In this document: one piece after another, positions 25,800-34,199 of the stretch
Layout: each line of letters opens with the position of its first letter
How positions within the stretch are numbered: the stretch's first letter is position 1
Source: Pontixanthobacter aestiaquae
GTDB taxonomy: Bacteria > Pseudomonadota > Alphaproteobacteria > Sphingomonadales > Sphingomonadaceae
Direction of reading: 5' to 3'
NCBI RefSeq assembly: GCF_009827455.1
Contig: NZ_WTYZ01000001.1
Span: 1,054,001 to 1,118,000, forward strand
Length of the DNA: 64,000 bases
Made by a program: the position numbers and the translations under genes
The notes under the pieces: model-generated
Seen by the model: only the letters and a program-made list of their open reading frames with translations
Database searches by the model: none
Told to the model about the DNA's origin: nothing

Positions 25800-27332
25800 T
25801 CAATATTCGTCGGGTTCTTCTGGAGTGTCAGCGTGGTGGTCTTCACCAGCGTCTTTCTCCCCCCGGGCAAGTTTGAATACCACGCCTGAAAGTAGCGCGA
25901 GAGCCAAAAGGTTAGGCAGCGCCATCGCCGCATTGGAAATATCGCCAAGGCGCCACACCAATTGCGAAGGTTGCGTTGCGCCAACGAAAATTGCCACGCA
26001 CCAGATAACCCGCCAGCCAATGTGCAAAACCTTCTCACCGCCACGCGTCGATCCCGGTACGCGATCATAGATGAAAGTGATCGCCCGCTCGCCGTAGTAA
26101 GACCACGTCAGCAAGGTTGTGAACACAAACAGGATAAGTGCGACACTGACAACCAGTGTGCCCAGCGGGATCGTCGCGATTTCCATGGGAAACGCGGCGG
26201 CATAGGCAGCGATAGTAGTTGCGACACCAGCGGTCTCGACGGTGCTGAGATCGGATTGCCAAACATGACGTACAGCTTCGCCGCCGCCTTGGAAATCGCC
26301 CTGAACGGTCAGGATAACCAAAGCAGTCATAGTGCAGATCACCATCGTATCGATAAACGTTCCGAGCATCGCCATACGGCCTTGCTGCTCTGGATCATTC
26401 GTCTGGGCGACCGCGTGTGCGATCGGTGTCGAACCCTGCCCCGCCTCGTTGGAGAACAGGCCGCGCGCTACACCGGCACGGATTGCGATGATAACCAACG
26501 CTCCGACAAAACCCCCTTCGGCAGCTTGCGGGTTGAAGGCGCCATAAAAAATTAGTCCGAACGTTTCGGGCAAATCGCTCGCATTCAGAATCAACGCGAT
26601 GATCGCGAGTACGATGTACGCCGCAGCCATAAAGGGGACAACTTTTTCAGCCACGTTCCCGATCGACTTGATCCCGCCGATGATCACAACGAACACGGCC
26701 AAAGCGACGACCAATCCCCCAACCCAACGTTCGATGCCGAACAATTCATTCAGGCCGGTCGCGACTTCATTTGACTGGATGGAGTTACCCGTGACCAGCG
26801 CCGAGAAAAGCGTACCAATACAGAAGATGATCGCAAGCCACGTATATTTCGGACCAAGGCCCATCATGATGTAGCTCATGGGGCCGCCGCGATAGACGCC
26901 GTCCGATGTCTTTTCACGGTATCGGATTGCCAGCGAACCCTCGGCAAAGGCGAGTGCCATGCCGATCAGTGCGGTCACCCACATCCAAAATACGGCGCCG
27001 GGCCCACCCCAAGCAATTGCAAATGCCACGCCGGCAAGGTTGCCCGTGCCCACCTGACCCGACAGCGCAGTCGACAAAGCCGCAAACGGCGAAATCTCAC
27101 CTGCACCAGAACCCTTGCGGCCCTTGAATAGACCGGCGAAAGCGCTGCCCAGTTTCAGGATCGGATAGAAACGAAGGCCGACCATGATCCACAGGCCGAT
27201 GCCTAGCAACACAACCACCATCGGCGGAAAAGGAATGACTTCCGCGCCATTCCATGTGCCACCCCAAATAAAATCGGATACATTGACGATGTGGTCGAGA
27301 ACAGATTTCGACCCGGTTTCAGTAGCGGCCAT
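25800..27332 (-). CDS. Sodium:alanine symporter family protein (AGCS)
   Basis: A 510-residue membrane protein of the AGCS family, which couples Na+ entry to uptake of alanine or glycine. Hallmarks are FAALSTALSGQVGTGNLAGVA (a sodium-site region), GGPGAVFWMWVTALIGMA and GLFSNEAGQGSTPIAHA. About ten to eleven helices are expected. The start at MAATETGS is chosen for its GGGGGAG ribosome site about 8 bases upstream. The C-terminus is acidic and charged. It is oriented against its neighbours and separates tRNA-Trp from secE-nusG. Confidence 0.92.
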   Translation of the reverse strand: MAATETGSKSVLDHIVNVSDFIWGGTWNGAEVIPFPPMVVVLLGIGLWIMVGLRFYPILKLGSAFAGLFKGRKGSGAGEISPFAALSTALSGQVGTGNLAGVAFAIAWGGPGAVFWMWVTALIGMALAFAEGSLAIRYREKTSDGVYRGGPMSYIMMGLGPKYTWLAIIFCIGTLFSALVTGNSIQSNEVATGLNELFGIERWVGGLVVALAVFVVIIGGIKSIGNVAEKVVPFMAAAYIVLAIIALILNASDLPETFGLIFYGAFNPQAAEGGFVGALVIIAIRAGVARGLFSNEAGQGSTPIAHAVAQTNDPEQQGRMAMLGTFIDTMVICTMTALVILTVQGDFQGGGEAVRHVWQSDLSTVETAGVATTIAAYAAAFPMEIATIPLGTLVVSVALILFVFTTLLTWSYYGERAITFIYDRVPGSTRGGEKVLHIGWRVIWCVAIFVGATQPSQLVWRLGDISNAAMALPNLLALALLSGVVFKLARGEKDAGEDHHADTPEEPDEY

Positions 27333-27631
27333 ATTATGGCTCCCCCTCATGCATATTTGCAATTCATCCCTGGGCCGAGGCCCTAATGGAGCGCACGCTA
27401 GTGTGGTCTGCGCGGCATGGCTAGAGCAAAAAACGGTGTGGAATATCGCCCGTATCTCTGGCTATATCTTTGGTCGCATCTCCATCTTGCTTTTGTACGG
27501 TCTCGGGCCTAGAGGACTCGCGTCTTCCGACATTTGTTGGTGTTACAGCCCCTCCTGACCTTGAATCAGGGCGGCGATAACCCCATCCCGGAAGAGACGA
27601 TATTTTTGATTGGGTAGCGAAAGCAGGCATT
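27333..27631. other. Intergenic region between AGCS and secE, no gene seen
   Basis: The gap holds the divergent promoters for the symporter and for secE-nusG. I see no RNA gene, no open frame with a ribosome site and no strong hairpin; a short CCTGA-N7-TCAGG inverted repeat near 27556 is the only structure noticed. Confidence 0.5.
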
Positions 27632-27838
27632 ATGGCCGAAAAACAGAAGAAGACCTCACCGGCGGAATTTATCCGTCAGGTGCAGACGGAAACCAGCAAG
27701 GTTGTCTGGCCCACGCGGCAGGAAACCATCACGACCGCGATTTTCGTGGGCATTATGATGGTTATCCTTTCGCTGTTCTTTCTCGGCATCGATACCGTAT
27801 TCGGTTCGGTAGTGACATGGCTGCTTAGCCTCGCCTAA
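27632..27838 (+). CDS. secE: Preprotein translocase subunit SecE
   Basis: A 68-residue single-span membrane protein: a short amphipathic cytoplasmic helix (FIRQVQTETSKVVWPTRQE with the conserved KVVWPTR) followed by one transmembrane helix. SecE stabilises SecY in the SecYEG channel. Length matches the short alphaproteobacterial form. nusG begins 67 bases after the stop in the classic secE-nusG order. Confidence 0.96.
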   Translation: MAEKQKKTSPAEFIRQVQTETSKVVWPTRQETITTAIFVGIMMVILSLFFLGIDTVFGSVVTWLLSLA

Positions 27839-27905
27839 AATTTGAACACTTAAAACCGGGTCGGACTGCCGGCCGAACATATAATTTTCTGACAGGACGT
27901 AATTG

Positions 27906-28442
27906 ATGGCTCGCTGGTATATCATCCACGCTTATTCGGGTTTCGAGAACAAGGTTCGCGACGCGATCATTTCCGAAGCGGAACGCCTTGGCCTGTCTGA
28001 CGGTGTCGAAGAAGTCGAAGTGCCGACGGAAACAATTACCGAGGTGAAGCGCGGCAAGAAGGTCCAGACCGAGCGTAAATTTATGCCGGGCTATGTTCTC
28101 GCCAAGCTGCAAATGACCGATGATGTTTATCACCTGGTCAAGAACACGCCGAAAGTTACCGGTTTCCTGGGCGCGAACAACAAGCCGCAGCCAATTTCCG
28201 AAGCCGAAGCAGCGCGCTATTTCGGCGGTGTCGAAGAAGCGAAGTCGGCTCCGAAAAAGCAAATCCACGTCGATTACGAAATCGGCGATTCGGTCAAAGT
28301 GCTCGACGGTCCATTCGCCAGCTTCAACGGCGTGGTCGAGGAACTGGACTTCGACAAAGCCAAGGTCAAAGTCAGCGTGTCGATCTTCGGACGCGCGACA
28401 CCTGTAGAGCTGGAATTCGAGCAGGTCGAACTGTCGAAATAA
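27906..28442 (+). CDS. nusG: Transcription termination/antitermination factor NusG
   Basis: A 178-residue protein with the NGN domain (WYIIHAYSGFENKVRDAI at the start; FMPGYVLAKLQM) and a C-terminal KOW domain (GDSVKVLDGPFASFNGVVEE). NusG binds RNA polymerase, reduces pausing and links it to Rho or to the ribosome. The start is the ATG at MARWYII; the TTG just before it would add one residue. The rplK-rplA pair that often follows is about 4.5 kb away, with six genes' worth of other sequence between. A perfect stem-loop follows the stop. Confidence 0.96.
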   Translation: MARWYIIHAYSGFENKVRDAIISEAERLGLSDGVEEVEVPTETITEVKRGKKVQTERKFMPGYVLAKLQMTDDVYHLVKNTPKVTGFLGANNKPQPISEAEAARYFGGVEEAKSAPKKQIHVDYEIGDSVKVLDGPFASFNGVVEELDFDKAKVKVSVSIFGRATPVELEFEQVELSK

Positions 28443-28456
28443 GCCTGTACTAGTCA

Positions 28457-28506
28457 GCACAAACGCAAAGGGCCGCAGCGTAAACTGCGGCCCTTTGCGT
28501 TTGTGC
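28457..28506 (+). terminator. Bidirectional terminator between nusG and the PspA-like gene
   Basis: A perfect 22-base-pair stem (28457-28478 with 28485-28506) around a CGTAAA loop lies between two convergent genes. The lower stem is AT-rich (AAACGCAAAG against CTTTGCGTTT), giving T-rich RNA 3' ends on either strand, so it can serve both nusG and the convergent gene. Confidence 0.88.
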
Positions 28507-28516
28507 GACTGACTAT

Positions 28517-29191
28517 CTAACCAGCTTTGCGTTTACGCTTTGCTTTTCCCCCACCGCGCATTTTTTCCAGTTCGGCATCGACAGAGGCTTGGCGTTGCAT
28601 TGAGGCAATTTCTGCCTCGACCGAGGCGTTGGACTTCGCAGTCTCAGGCATATCTCCGAGCGAGTGGTCAACGCGGCGTTCCAGATTGGCGATCCGGTCC
28701 ATGCGTTTGTCGGTTGCGCTATCCTGCCCAGCGCTGGATGAACTGCAATTATGACCTGCCGCGGCATGTGCTTCCTGTTCGCGCAACTGCGTGTTTGTTT
28801 CGTCCAACTTGGCATTCAGCTGTTCGATTGCGCGTTCTGCATCAGCGATGTCATCGTTCAATTTCGACGCTTCGGCCTTCTGTTCTTCGGCCTGCTGCTT
28901 GGCATCTTCACGCGCTAGCAGAGCGGAGCGAGCTAGGTCTTCGCGGTCATGATCCATCGCGACTTTGGCTTTGTCGGACCAAGCCTTTGCATCTTCGGTG
29001 AACTTCTTCGCCGCTGCTGCCGCACGATCTTTCCGGCGGGTCAGCTTGGCAATCTCGCCATGCAGCGCAATATCGGCTTCTTCGATTTCCTTACGCAGCA
29101 AGCGCAGCATCTTCACCGGGTTGGAGGCTTTCTCCACCATGGTGGTGACATTGCTCGATACTAACTCTCTGACTTGAACGACAATCCGCAT
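28517..29191 (-). CDS. PspA/IM30-family envelope stress protein
   Basis: A 224-residue, almost fully helical coiled-coil protein. The N-terminal amphipathic helix and the conserved block ASNPVKMLRLLRKEIEEADIAL are PspA features. PspA/IM30/Vipp1 proteins assemble on membranes as ESCRT-III-like polymers and preserve the proton-motive force during stress. The C-terminal third differs: a Cys-Ser-rich linker (CSSSSAGQDSATDK), a second coiled coil and a very basic tail (KAKRKRKAG). I start at MRIVVQV; the upstream TTG adds six residues. No pspB, pspC or pspF neighbours are present. Confidence 0.8.
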   Translation of the reverse strand: MRIVVQVRELVSSNVTTMVEKASNPVKMLRLLRKEIEEADIALHGEIAKLTRRKDRAAAAAKKFTEDAKAWSDKAKVAMDHDREDLARSALLAREDAKQQAEEQKAEASKLNDDIADAERAIEQLNAKLDETNTQLREQEAHAAAGHNCSSSSAGQDSATDKRMDRIANLERRVDHSLGDMPETAKSNASVEAEIASMQRQASVDAELEKMRGGGKAKRKRKAG

Positions 29192-29304
29192 GATGATCTG
29201 GGCCCTCAAAGTTACGCAATTTCAGTTTAGTAGGGCTTGGCGTAACGCACAACTGCTAACAAACTATTCGGGAACAGGATGGCCTGCGCTTCGATTGGAT
29301 ACAT

Positions 29305-30309
29305 ATGTCGGCACCATTCTCTTGGATCACTCCGCATCCGCATGGCATTCACGTGGCCCCGGCTGATTGCTGGATCGATCCGTCCAAACCCGTTGACAAG
29401 GCGTTGGTTACGCATGGTCATGCAGACCACGCGCGGGGCGGGCACGGCCAGACAGTCGCCACACCAGCAACGCTGGCGATTATGAAGCTGCGCTACAATA
29501 CCGCAGATGGCGCGACCCCAATAGAATATGGCGAGACGCTGAGCCTGCCCGGGGACGTGAATGCGACTTATATTCCCGCCGGGCATGTTCTCGGTAGCGC
29601 GCAGATATTGCTCGAACATGCCGGCGAAAAGGTTATTGTGACTGGCGACTACAAACGCCGTGCCGATCCGACATGTCCTCCGTTTGAAGTGACTCCATGC
29701 GACATACTGATCACAGAGGCTACGTTCGGCCTTCCCGTGTTTACTCATCCGCCGGTCGATAAGGAAATCGCCAAGCTAACCGATGCGCTGGCGGCATATC
29801 CGGATCGCTGTGTTTTGGTCGGGGCCTACGCATTGGGTAAGGCGCAGCGGGTGATTGCCGAACTGCGCGCAGCGGGCCACTCACAGCCGATCTATCTGCA
29901 CGGTGCCATGGAGAAGATGTGCCGGCTTTATGAAGAATGGGGTGTGCCGCTGGGCGAGCTGCGTCTGGTTGCCGATACGCCTAAAGATGACATGCGCGGC
30001 CATATTATCATTTGCCCGCCATCCGCCTTGAATGACCGGTGGAGCAGGCGCTTGCCGGAACCGATAACCGCTATGGCAAGCGGTTGGATGATGGTGCGTC
30101 AGCGCGCGCGCCAGCGCAATGTGGAACTGCCGCTGGTCATTTCGGATCACGCCGACTGGAACGAGCTGACGGCGACTATCCGTGATGTCGACCCGCAGGA
30201 AACATGGGTCACCCACGGCCGCGAGGAGGCTCTGCTGCGGTGGTGTGAGCTTAACCAACGTAAAGCGCGTGCCTTGTCTTTGGTGGGGCGCGAGGACGAA
30301 GACGAGTAG
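29305..30309 (+). CDS. DNA ligase-associated exonuclease, metallo-beta-lactamase fold
   Basis: A 334-residue MBL-fold nuclease of the ligase-associated family (related to Artemis/SNM1). The zinc motif THGHADH gives His37, His39, Asp41 and His42; later ligands include GHVLGSAQ, TGDYKRR and SDHADWNEL. It ends with THGREEAL. The protein most likely trims DNA ends ahead of sealing by the ATP-dependent ligase that starts 3 bases after its stop. The family often has a helicase and a phosphoesterase beside it, but neither is here. Confidence 0.9.
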   Translation: MSAPFSWITPHPHGIHVAPADCWIDPSKPVDKALVTHGHADHARGGHGQTVATPATLAIMKLRYNTADGATPIEYGETLSLPGDVNATYIPAGHVLGSAQILLEHAGEKVIVTGDYKRRADPTCPPFEVTPCDILITEATFGLPVFTHPPVDKEIAKLTDALAAYPDRCVLVGAYALGKAQRVIAELRAAGHSQPIYLHGAMEKMCRLYEEWGVPLGELRLVADTPKDDMRGHIIICPPSALNDRWSRRLPEPITAMASGWMMVRQRARQRNVELPLVISDHADWNELTATIRDVDPQETWVTHGREEALLRWCELNQRKARALSLVGREDEDE

Positions 30310-30312
30310 CGC

Positions 30313-31908
30313 ATGGAGGAATTTGCCGCTCTTATCGACGCGTTGGTCTACACACGCAGCCGCAACGAAAAACTGCGCCTGATCGCCGAATATTTGCGCG
30401 CCACGCCCGACCCGGACAGAGGCTGGGCGCTAGCGGCTTTGACCGACGGACTCGATTTCAAAGCCGTTAAATCGACCGCGATCCGTAACATAATGAAAGA
30501 CCGTGTCGATCCTGAACTGTGGAAGCTGAGCCGCGATTTTGTGGGTGACACTGCCGAATGTGCCAGCCTGTTATGGCCGGAGCCGATCGGTGATGTGGAG
30601 TCAGCGCCCAGCGTATCGGAAGCCGTGGCCTTTCTGGAAAGTCTGACGCGCGCCACGGTGCTTAAAGAGTTGCCGATGCTGCTGGACCGGCTCGATTCCT
30701 CAGGCCGATATGCGCTTCTCAAATTGGCTACAGGCGCGATGCGGATTGGCGTTTCCGCGCGCCTGGGCAAAATCGCTTTTGCCCAGGCGTTCGATGTCAC
30801 GATTGAGGATGTTGAAGAATATTGGCACGCGCTCGTGCCTCCCTATGCGAAATTGTTTGCATGGGCTGCCGAGGGTGCAGCACCTCCAGAGATTGCCAAT
30901 CTGCCGCTCTTCCGCCCGTTCATGCTGGCGCACCCGCTAGAGGGCACGATCGTCGATATGGCGGATTATGCGGCCGAATGGAAATGGGACGGTATCCGAG
31001 TGCAGATCGTCCATGCGGGCGGTGAAACGCGCGTCTATTCGCGCAGCGGCGATGACATATCGGCCAGTTTTCCGGAGATGGTCAGCGCGCTGGATTTTCC
31101 CGCTGTACTTGACGGAGAATTGTTAGTGCGGGGTGCAACGCAAGGTGGCGAAGCGGGCGGGGCAGCGAGCTTCAACGCATTGCAGCAACGTCTCGGACGT
31201 AAAGCGGTTAGTAAAAAAATGCTGGCCGAGGCCCCGGCTTTTGTCCGCCTTTACGATGTCCTCGGCATAGAGGGCGAAGATCTCCGCGCATTGCCCTGGA
31301 CAAAGCGCCGTCAGCTCCTGGAAAACTTGCTGCCGCGGGTACCCCACAGCCATTTCGACATGAGCGCCATCGTGGAGGCCGACACATTCGAACAGCTCGC
31401 AAAAATTCGTGAAGGTGCACGGGATGATGCGATTGAAGGTTTGATGCTGAAGCGCCGTAGCAGCCCTTATATATCGGGACGCAAAACGGGGTTGTGGTAC
31501 AAATGGAAGCGTGATCCGCTATTGATCGATTGCGTACTGATGTATGCGCAACGTGGGTCCGGCAAGCGATCCAGTTTTTTCTCTGATTACACATTCGGAT
31601 GCTGGGACGGGGATCCGGACGATGGAGCCGAGCTGCTTCCCGTTGGCAAAGCTTATTCGGGTTTTACGGATGAGGAACTGAAGAAGATCGACAAACATGT
31701 GCGGCAAAACACCATCAACCGTTTCGGACCGGTGCGTGAAACGGAAAAGACGCTGGTGTTCGAAGTCGCTTTTGACAGCGTGCATGACAGCAAAAGACAT
31801 AAGTCAAAATTGGCTATGCGCTTCCCGCGCATCCACCGCATACGCTGGGACAAGCCCGCGCATGAGGCAGACCGGATCGACACACTGCGTGCGCTTATTC
31901 GCGATTGA
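30313..31908 (+). CDS. ATP-dependent DNA ligase, exonuclease-associated family (LigC-like)
   Basis: A 531-residue ligase. The nucleophilic lysine is Lys224 in AAEWKWDGIR (motif I KxDG); other nucleotidyltransferase motifs are YSRSGDD (III), DGELLV (IIIa), EGLMLKRRSSPY (IV) and WYKWKR (V). An N-terminal helical DNA-binding domain (~1-190) and C-terminal OB fold (~370-531) flank it. This subfamily is the 'cisplatin damage response' ligase coupled to the MBL exonuclease upstream; the pair forms an operon in the repair cluster. The chromosome's NAD-dependent LigA is presumably elsewhere. Confidence 0.92.
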   Translation: MEEFAALIDALVYTRSRNEKLRLIAEYLRATPDPDRGWALAALTDGLDFKAVKSTAIRNIMKDRVDPELWKLSRDFVGDTAECASLLWPEPIGDVESAPSVSEAVAFLESLTRATVLKELPMLLDRLDSSGRYALLKLATGAMRIGVSARLGKIAFAQAFDVTIEDVEEYWHALVPPYAKLFAWAAEGAAPPEIANLPLFRPFMLAHPLEGTIVDMADYAAEWKWDGIRVQIVHAGGETRVYSRSGDDISASFPEMVSALDFPAVLDGELLVRGATQGGEAGGAASFNALQQRLGRKAVSKKMLAEAPAFVRLYDVLGIEGEDLRALPWTKRRQLLENLLPRVPHSHFDMSAIVEADTFEQLAKIREGARDDAIEGLMLKRRSSPYISGRKTGLWYKWKRDPLLIDCVLMYAQRGSGKRSSFFSDYTFGCWDGDPDDGAELLPVGKAYSGFTDEELKKIDKHVRQNTINRFGPVRETEKTLVFEVAFDSVHDSKRHKSKLAMRFPRIHRIRWDKPAHEADRIDTLRALIRD

Positions 31909-31932
31909 TTGAGTCGATAGGCCCTTTTGGGA

Positions 31933-32676
31933 TCAGAACGCTTCCAGATTGTTCTGACATTCGAACGGGGCGCCGCCATTGTTCACGCACATCGCAAACG
32001 CGCTTTCCCGGGCGATCTGGTCATTGAAATGCGCGGCGCCGCCTGCTGCGGGACATCCTGATGGACCATCGGGGCAGGCAAAGTCACTAAATGTGCGATA
32101 ACGGGCCAGACCTTCGGCGAACTGGAAAGGCTGGTTGTACGGCCAATTGAGATAGCCGGGGCCCGGTACCGCTATGGCGGAAGCGGTTGCCGGTTCCTCC
32201 ATTGGATCAAGCGCCGGTTCGGGAAGCGAGTCCGGGGCGGTCGTTGGTTGAGCCGTCGCTAATGGCGTTGGAGCCGGATCTGGTGTCTTCGCTGGCTCGA
32301 CCTGCCCGGTCTCTTCGGCGCCGGGTTTTGTCGTTTCGGCATTTTCGACCTTTCCATCATTGGCCAGATAAAGGAATATCAGAACTAAAAAGAACACAGC
32401 CCCGCCGCCGCTGGCCTTCACATCGACTCCGAATGGTTTGAACTGGCCGCCATTCACGTTGATCGCATGGGGTAAGAAAACCGTGGCTATTATTGCCATA
32501 CCCAATGCGGCAATAGCCGCGGCCAAGCCTAACGACATCTTGGACTGCGCAAATTCATCTGGGTCCAGCATTGCGATACCGACCAGAAGCAAGACAAGAC
32601 CGAGAACAATCGTGCCGAATTTTCCTAGCATACCGGAAGTATTCGGGCCTTTGGGTCCATGGGCTTCATCGGACAT
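31933..32676 (-). CDS. Uncharacterised membrane protein with proline-rich linker and Cys-rich tail
   Basis: A 247-residue protein I cannot assign to a family. It has an N-terminal cytoplasmic tail, three hydrophobic helices (residues ~19-38, ~47-70 and ~90-107), a Pro/Ala/Thr-rich linker (~115-170), and a C-terminal soluble portion with four cysteines (FACPDG, GCPAAGG, AMCVNN, FECQNN) likely to pair in the periplasm. It is alone, converging on the DNA ligase gene. The C-terminal domain may bind periplasmic or extracellular partners; this is inference from the cysteine pattern. Confidence 0.65.
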   Translation of the reverse strand: MSDEAHGPKGPNTSGMLGKFGTIVLGLVLLLVGIAMLDPDEFAQSKMSLGLAAAIAALGMAIIATVFLPHAINVNGGQFKPFGVDVKASGGGAVFFLVLIFLYLANDGKVENAETTKPGAEETGQVEPAKTPDPAPTPLATAQPTTAPDSLPEPALDPMEEPATASAIAVPGPGYLNWPYNQPFQFAEGLARYRTFSDFACPDGPSGCPAAGGAAHFNDQIARESAFAMCVNNGGAPFECQNNLEAF

Positions 32677-32810
32677 TGCTCAGCTTCCCCCGCATTCAAT
32701 GGCTTGAAGTTATTTAGCATGAAAGTTGATCGGCGCTATTTCAATAGCAAAGTAACTGGCTGGTACGGCAATTCGCTTGCATTCTCGCCGTAAAACGCTA
32801 TCAGCGCGCC

Positions 32811-32824
32811 TTCCCGAAAGGGAA
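32811..32824 (+). promoter_or_regulatory. GAAA-tetraloop hairpin in the rplK upstream region
   Basis: TTCCC and GGGAA enclose a GAAA tetraloop, a very stable RNA hairpin if transcribed. It sits ~105 bases before rplK in a region where ribosomal protein L1 controls the operon in other bacteria. Whether it is part of an L1-binding site is not established here. Confidence 0.3.
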
Positions 32825-32836
32825 CTCGTGCGGGAG

Positions 32837-32850
32837 ACGGATATATCCGT
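32837..32850. promoter_or_regulatory. 14-base perfect palindrome upstream of rplK
   Basis: ACGGATATATCCGT is a perfect palindrome about 77 bases before the rplK ATG. It could be a regulator site overlapping the promoter. No consensus was recognised. Confidence 0.3.
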
Positions 32851-32868
32851 TGTTTGACCGCTTAACAT

Positions 32869-32903
32869 GATCCTTCGACACGCTCAGGAGAGCGGGTGAG
32901 GGA
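32869..32903 (+). repeat. REP-like intergenic repeat unit
   Basis: The segment contains CCTTCGACACGCTCAGGAGA, closely resembling the CCTTCGACA-GCTCAGG type of palindromic intergenic repeats seen in many proteobacterial genomes. Only one copy is in this window. It lies directly upstream of the rplK ribosome site, so it would be within the leader. Confidence 0.4.
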
Positions 32904-32926
32904 GATAGTGTGAAAGGAGGCCTCTC

Positions 32927-33355
32927 ATGGCCAAGAAGATTGACGGCTATATTAAGCTGCAAGTGCCTGCAGGTACTGCAAACCCATCACCACCGATCGG
33001 CCCTGCATTGGGTCAGCGCGGTGTGAATATCATGGAATTCTGTAAGGCGTTTAACGCGGCGACACAGGATCTTGAAAAGAACGCTCCGATCCCGACGACC
33101 ATCACAGTCTATGCGGACCGCTCGTTCAGCTTCACATTCAAAAGCCCGCCAGCGAGCTATATGATCAAGAAAGCTGCCAAGCTCAAAAAAGGCTCGAGCG
33201 AGCCGGGCAAAGTTGTCGGCGGCACCATCAAACGCAGCGCGATCAAAGAAATCGCCGAAGCCAAGATGGCTGATCTCAACGCAAATGATATCGATCAGGC
33301 CATGAAAATCATCGAAGGCTCCGTGCGTTCGATGGGCCTCGAAGTGGAGGGCTGA
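32927..33355 (+). CDS. rplK: 50S ribosomal protein L11
   Basis: A 142-residue ribosomal protein. The N-terminal domain ([24 protein letters not shown]) and C-terminal RNA-binding domain ([21 protein letters not shown]) are complete. It binds the GTPase-associated centre of 23S rRNA. A strong AAAGGAGG ribosome site lies upstream, and rplA begins 4 bases after the stop. Confidence 0.98.
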   Translation: MAKKIDGYIKLQVPAGTANPSPPIGPALGQRGVNIMEFCKAFNAATQDLEKNAPIPTTITVYADRSFSFTFKSPPASYMIKKAAKLKKGSSEPGKVVGGTIKRSAIKEIAEAKMADLNANDIDQAMKIIEGSVRSMGLEVEG

Positions 33356-33359
33356 ACCG

Positions 33360-34052
33360 ATGCCTAAACTGAGCAAAAAGCAAAAAGCTGTCGCCGAACT
33401 CGATCGCGAAAAGCTGTACACCGTCGACGATGCTATCGCGACATTGCGCACGCACAAAGCGAAGTTCGACGAGACCATTGAAGTTGCAATGAACCTCGGC
33501 GTTGACCCGCGCCACGCTGACCAAATGGTTCGCGGCATGGTCGCTCTGCCGTCGGGCACTGGTAAAGACGTCAAAGTTGCTGTGTTCGCACGCGGCGACA
33601 ATGCCGACAAAGCCACTGCCGCTGGTGCCGACAAGGTTGGCGCCGAAGACCTGATGGAAGATATGCAGGCCGGTAACCTCGATTATGACCGCGTCATTGC
33701 CACGCCGGACATGATGGGTGTTGTGGGCCGCCTTGGTAAAGTTCTGGGACCCAAGGGCCTGATGCCAAACCCGAAGCTGGGCACTGTCACTCCCAACGTG
33801 GAACAAGCCGTTAAGGACGCCAAAGGCGGCCAGGTCGAGTTCCGCGTCGAGAAGAATGGTATTGTTCACACCGGCATTGGCAAAATGTCGTTCAAAGATG
33901 GCGACATCAAGACCAATTTCGAAGCACTGACTCAGGCTATCGTGAAAGCGAAGCCATCGGGCTCGAAGGGCAAATATGTGAAGAAGGTCTCGCTGACCTC
34001 GACCATGGGCCCAGGTCTGAAAATCGACCTCGCAGAGATCGAAGGCGCGTAA
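33360..34052 (+). CDS. rplA: 50S ribosomal protein L1
   Basis: A 230-residue ribosomal protein at the L1 stalk, full length, with the signature [18 protein letters not shown]. In many bacteria it also represses its own operon by binding its leader. Normally rplJ-rplL and rpoBC follow; here rplA is followed by hairpins and a convergent acetyltransferase, so the rplJL-rpoBC part must lie elsewhere. Confidence 0.98.
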   Translation: MPKLSKKQKAVAELDREKLYTVDDAIATLRTHKAKFDETIEVAMNLGVDPRHADQMVRGMVALPSGTGKDVKVAVFARGDNADKATAAGADKVGAEDLMEDMQAGNLDYDRVIATPDMMGVVGRLGKVLGPKGLMPNPKLGTVTPNVEQAVKDAKGGQVEFRVEKNGIVHTGIGKMSFKDGDIKTNFEALTQAIVKAKPSGSKGKYVKKVSLTSTMGPGLKIDLAEIEGA

Positions 34053-34075
34053 TTTTTTTGGCCTCAGTCGCCGGC

Positions 34076-34129
34076 GGCTGCATCCGCAGCCTTAGGCTTT
34101 CGCGCTAACAGCGCGTCGCCCGGTCGGGC
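34076..34129 (+). other. Cluster of three stem-loops after rplA
   Basis: Three adjacent perfect hairpins: GGCTGC/GCAGCC with ATCC loop (34076-34091), CGCGCT/AGCGCG with AAC loop (34101-34115) and GCCCG/CGGGC (34118-34129). A T run directly follows the rplA stop, upstream of them. They may stabilise the rplKA transcript or form a small structured RNA; no known family was recognised. Confidence 0.35.
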
Positions 34130-34162
34130 TCTGGCTACCGCGACCAAGATCGAAAATACACA

Positions 34163-34199
34163 AAAAGGGGCCGTGGGAGCAATCCTGCGGCCCTTCTTC
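34163..34199 (+). terminator. Terminator between rplA and the convergent GNAT gene
   Basis: AAGGG(G)CCG-TGGGA pairs with TCCTG-CGGCCCTT around a GCAA loop, with one bulged G, followed by CTTCT. It ends rightward rplKA transcription just at the stop codon of the convergent gene, and could act for leftward transcripts too. Confidence 0.7.
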
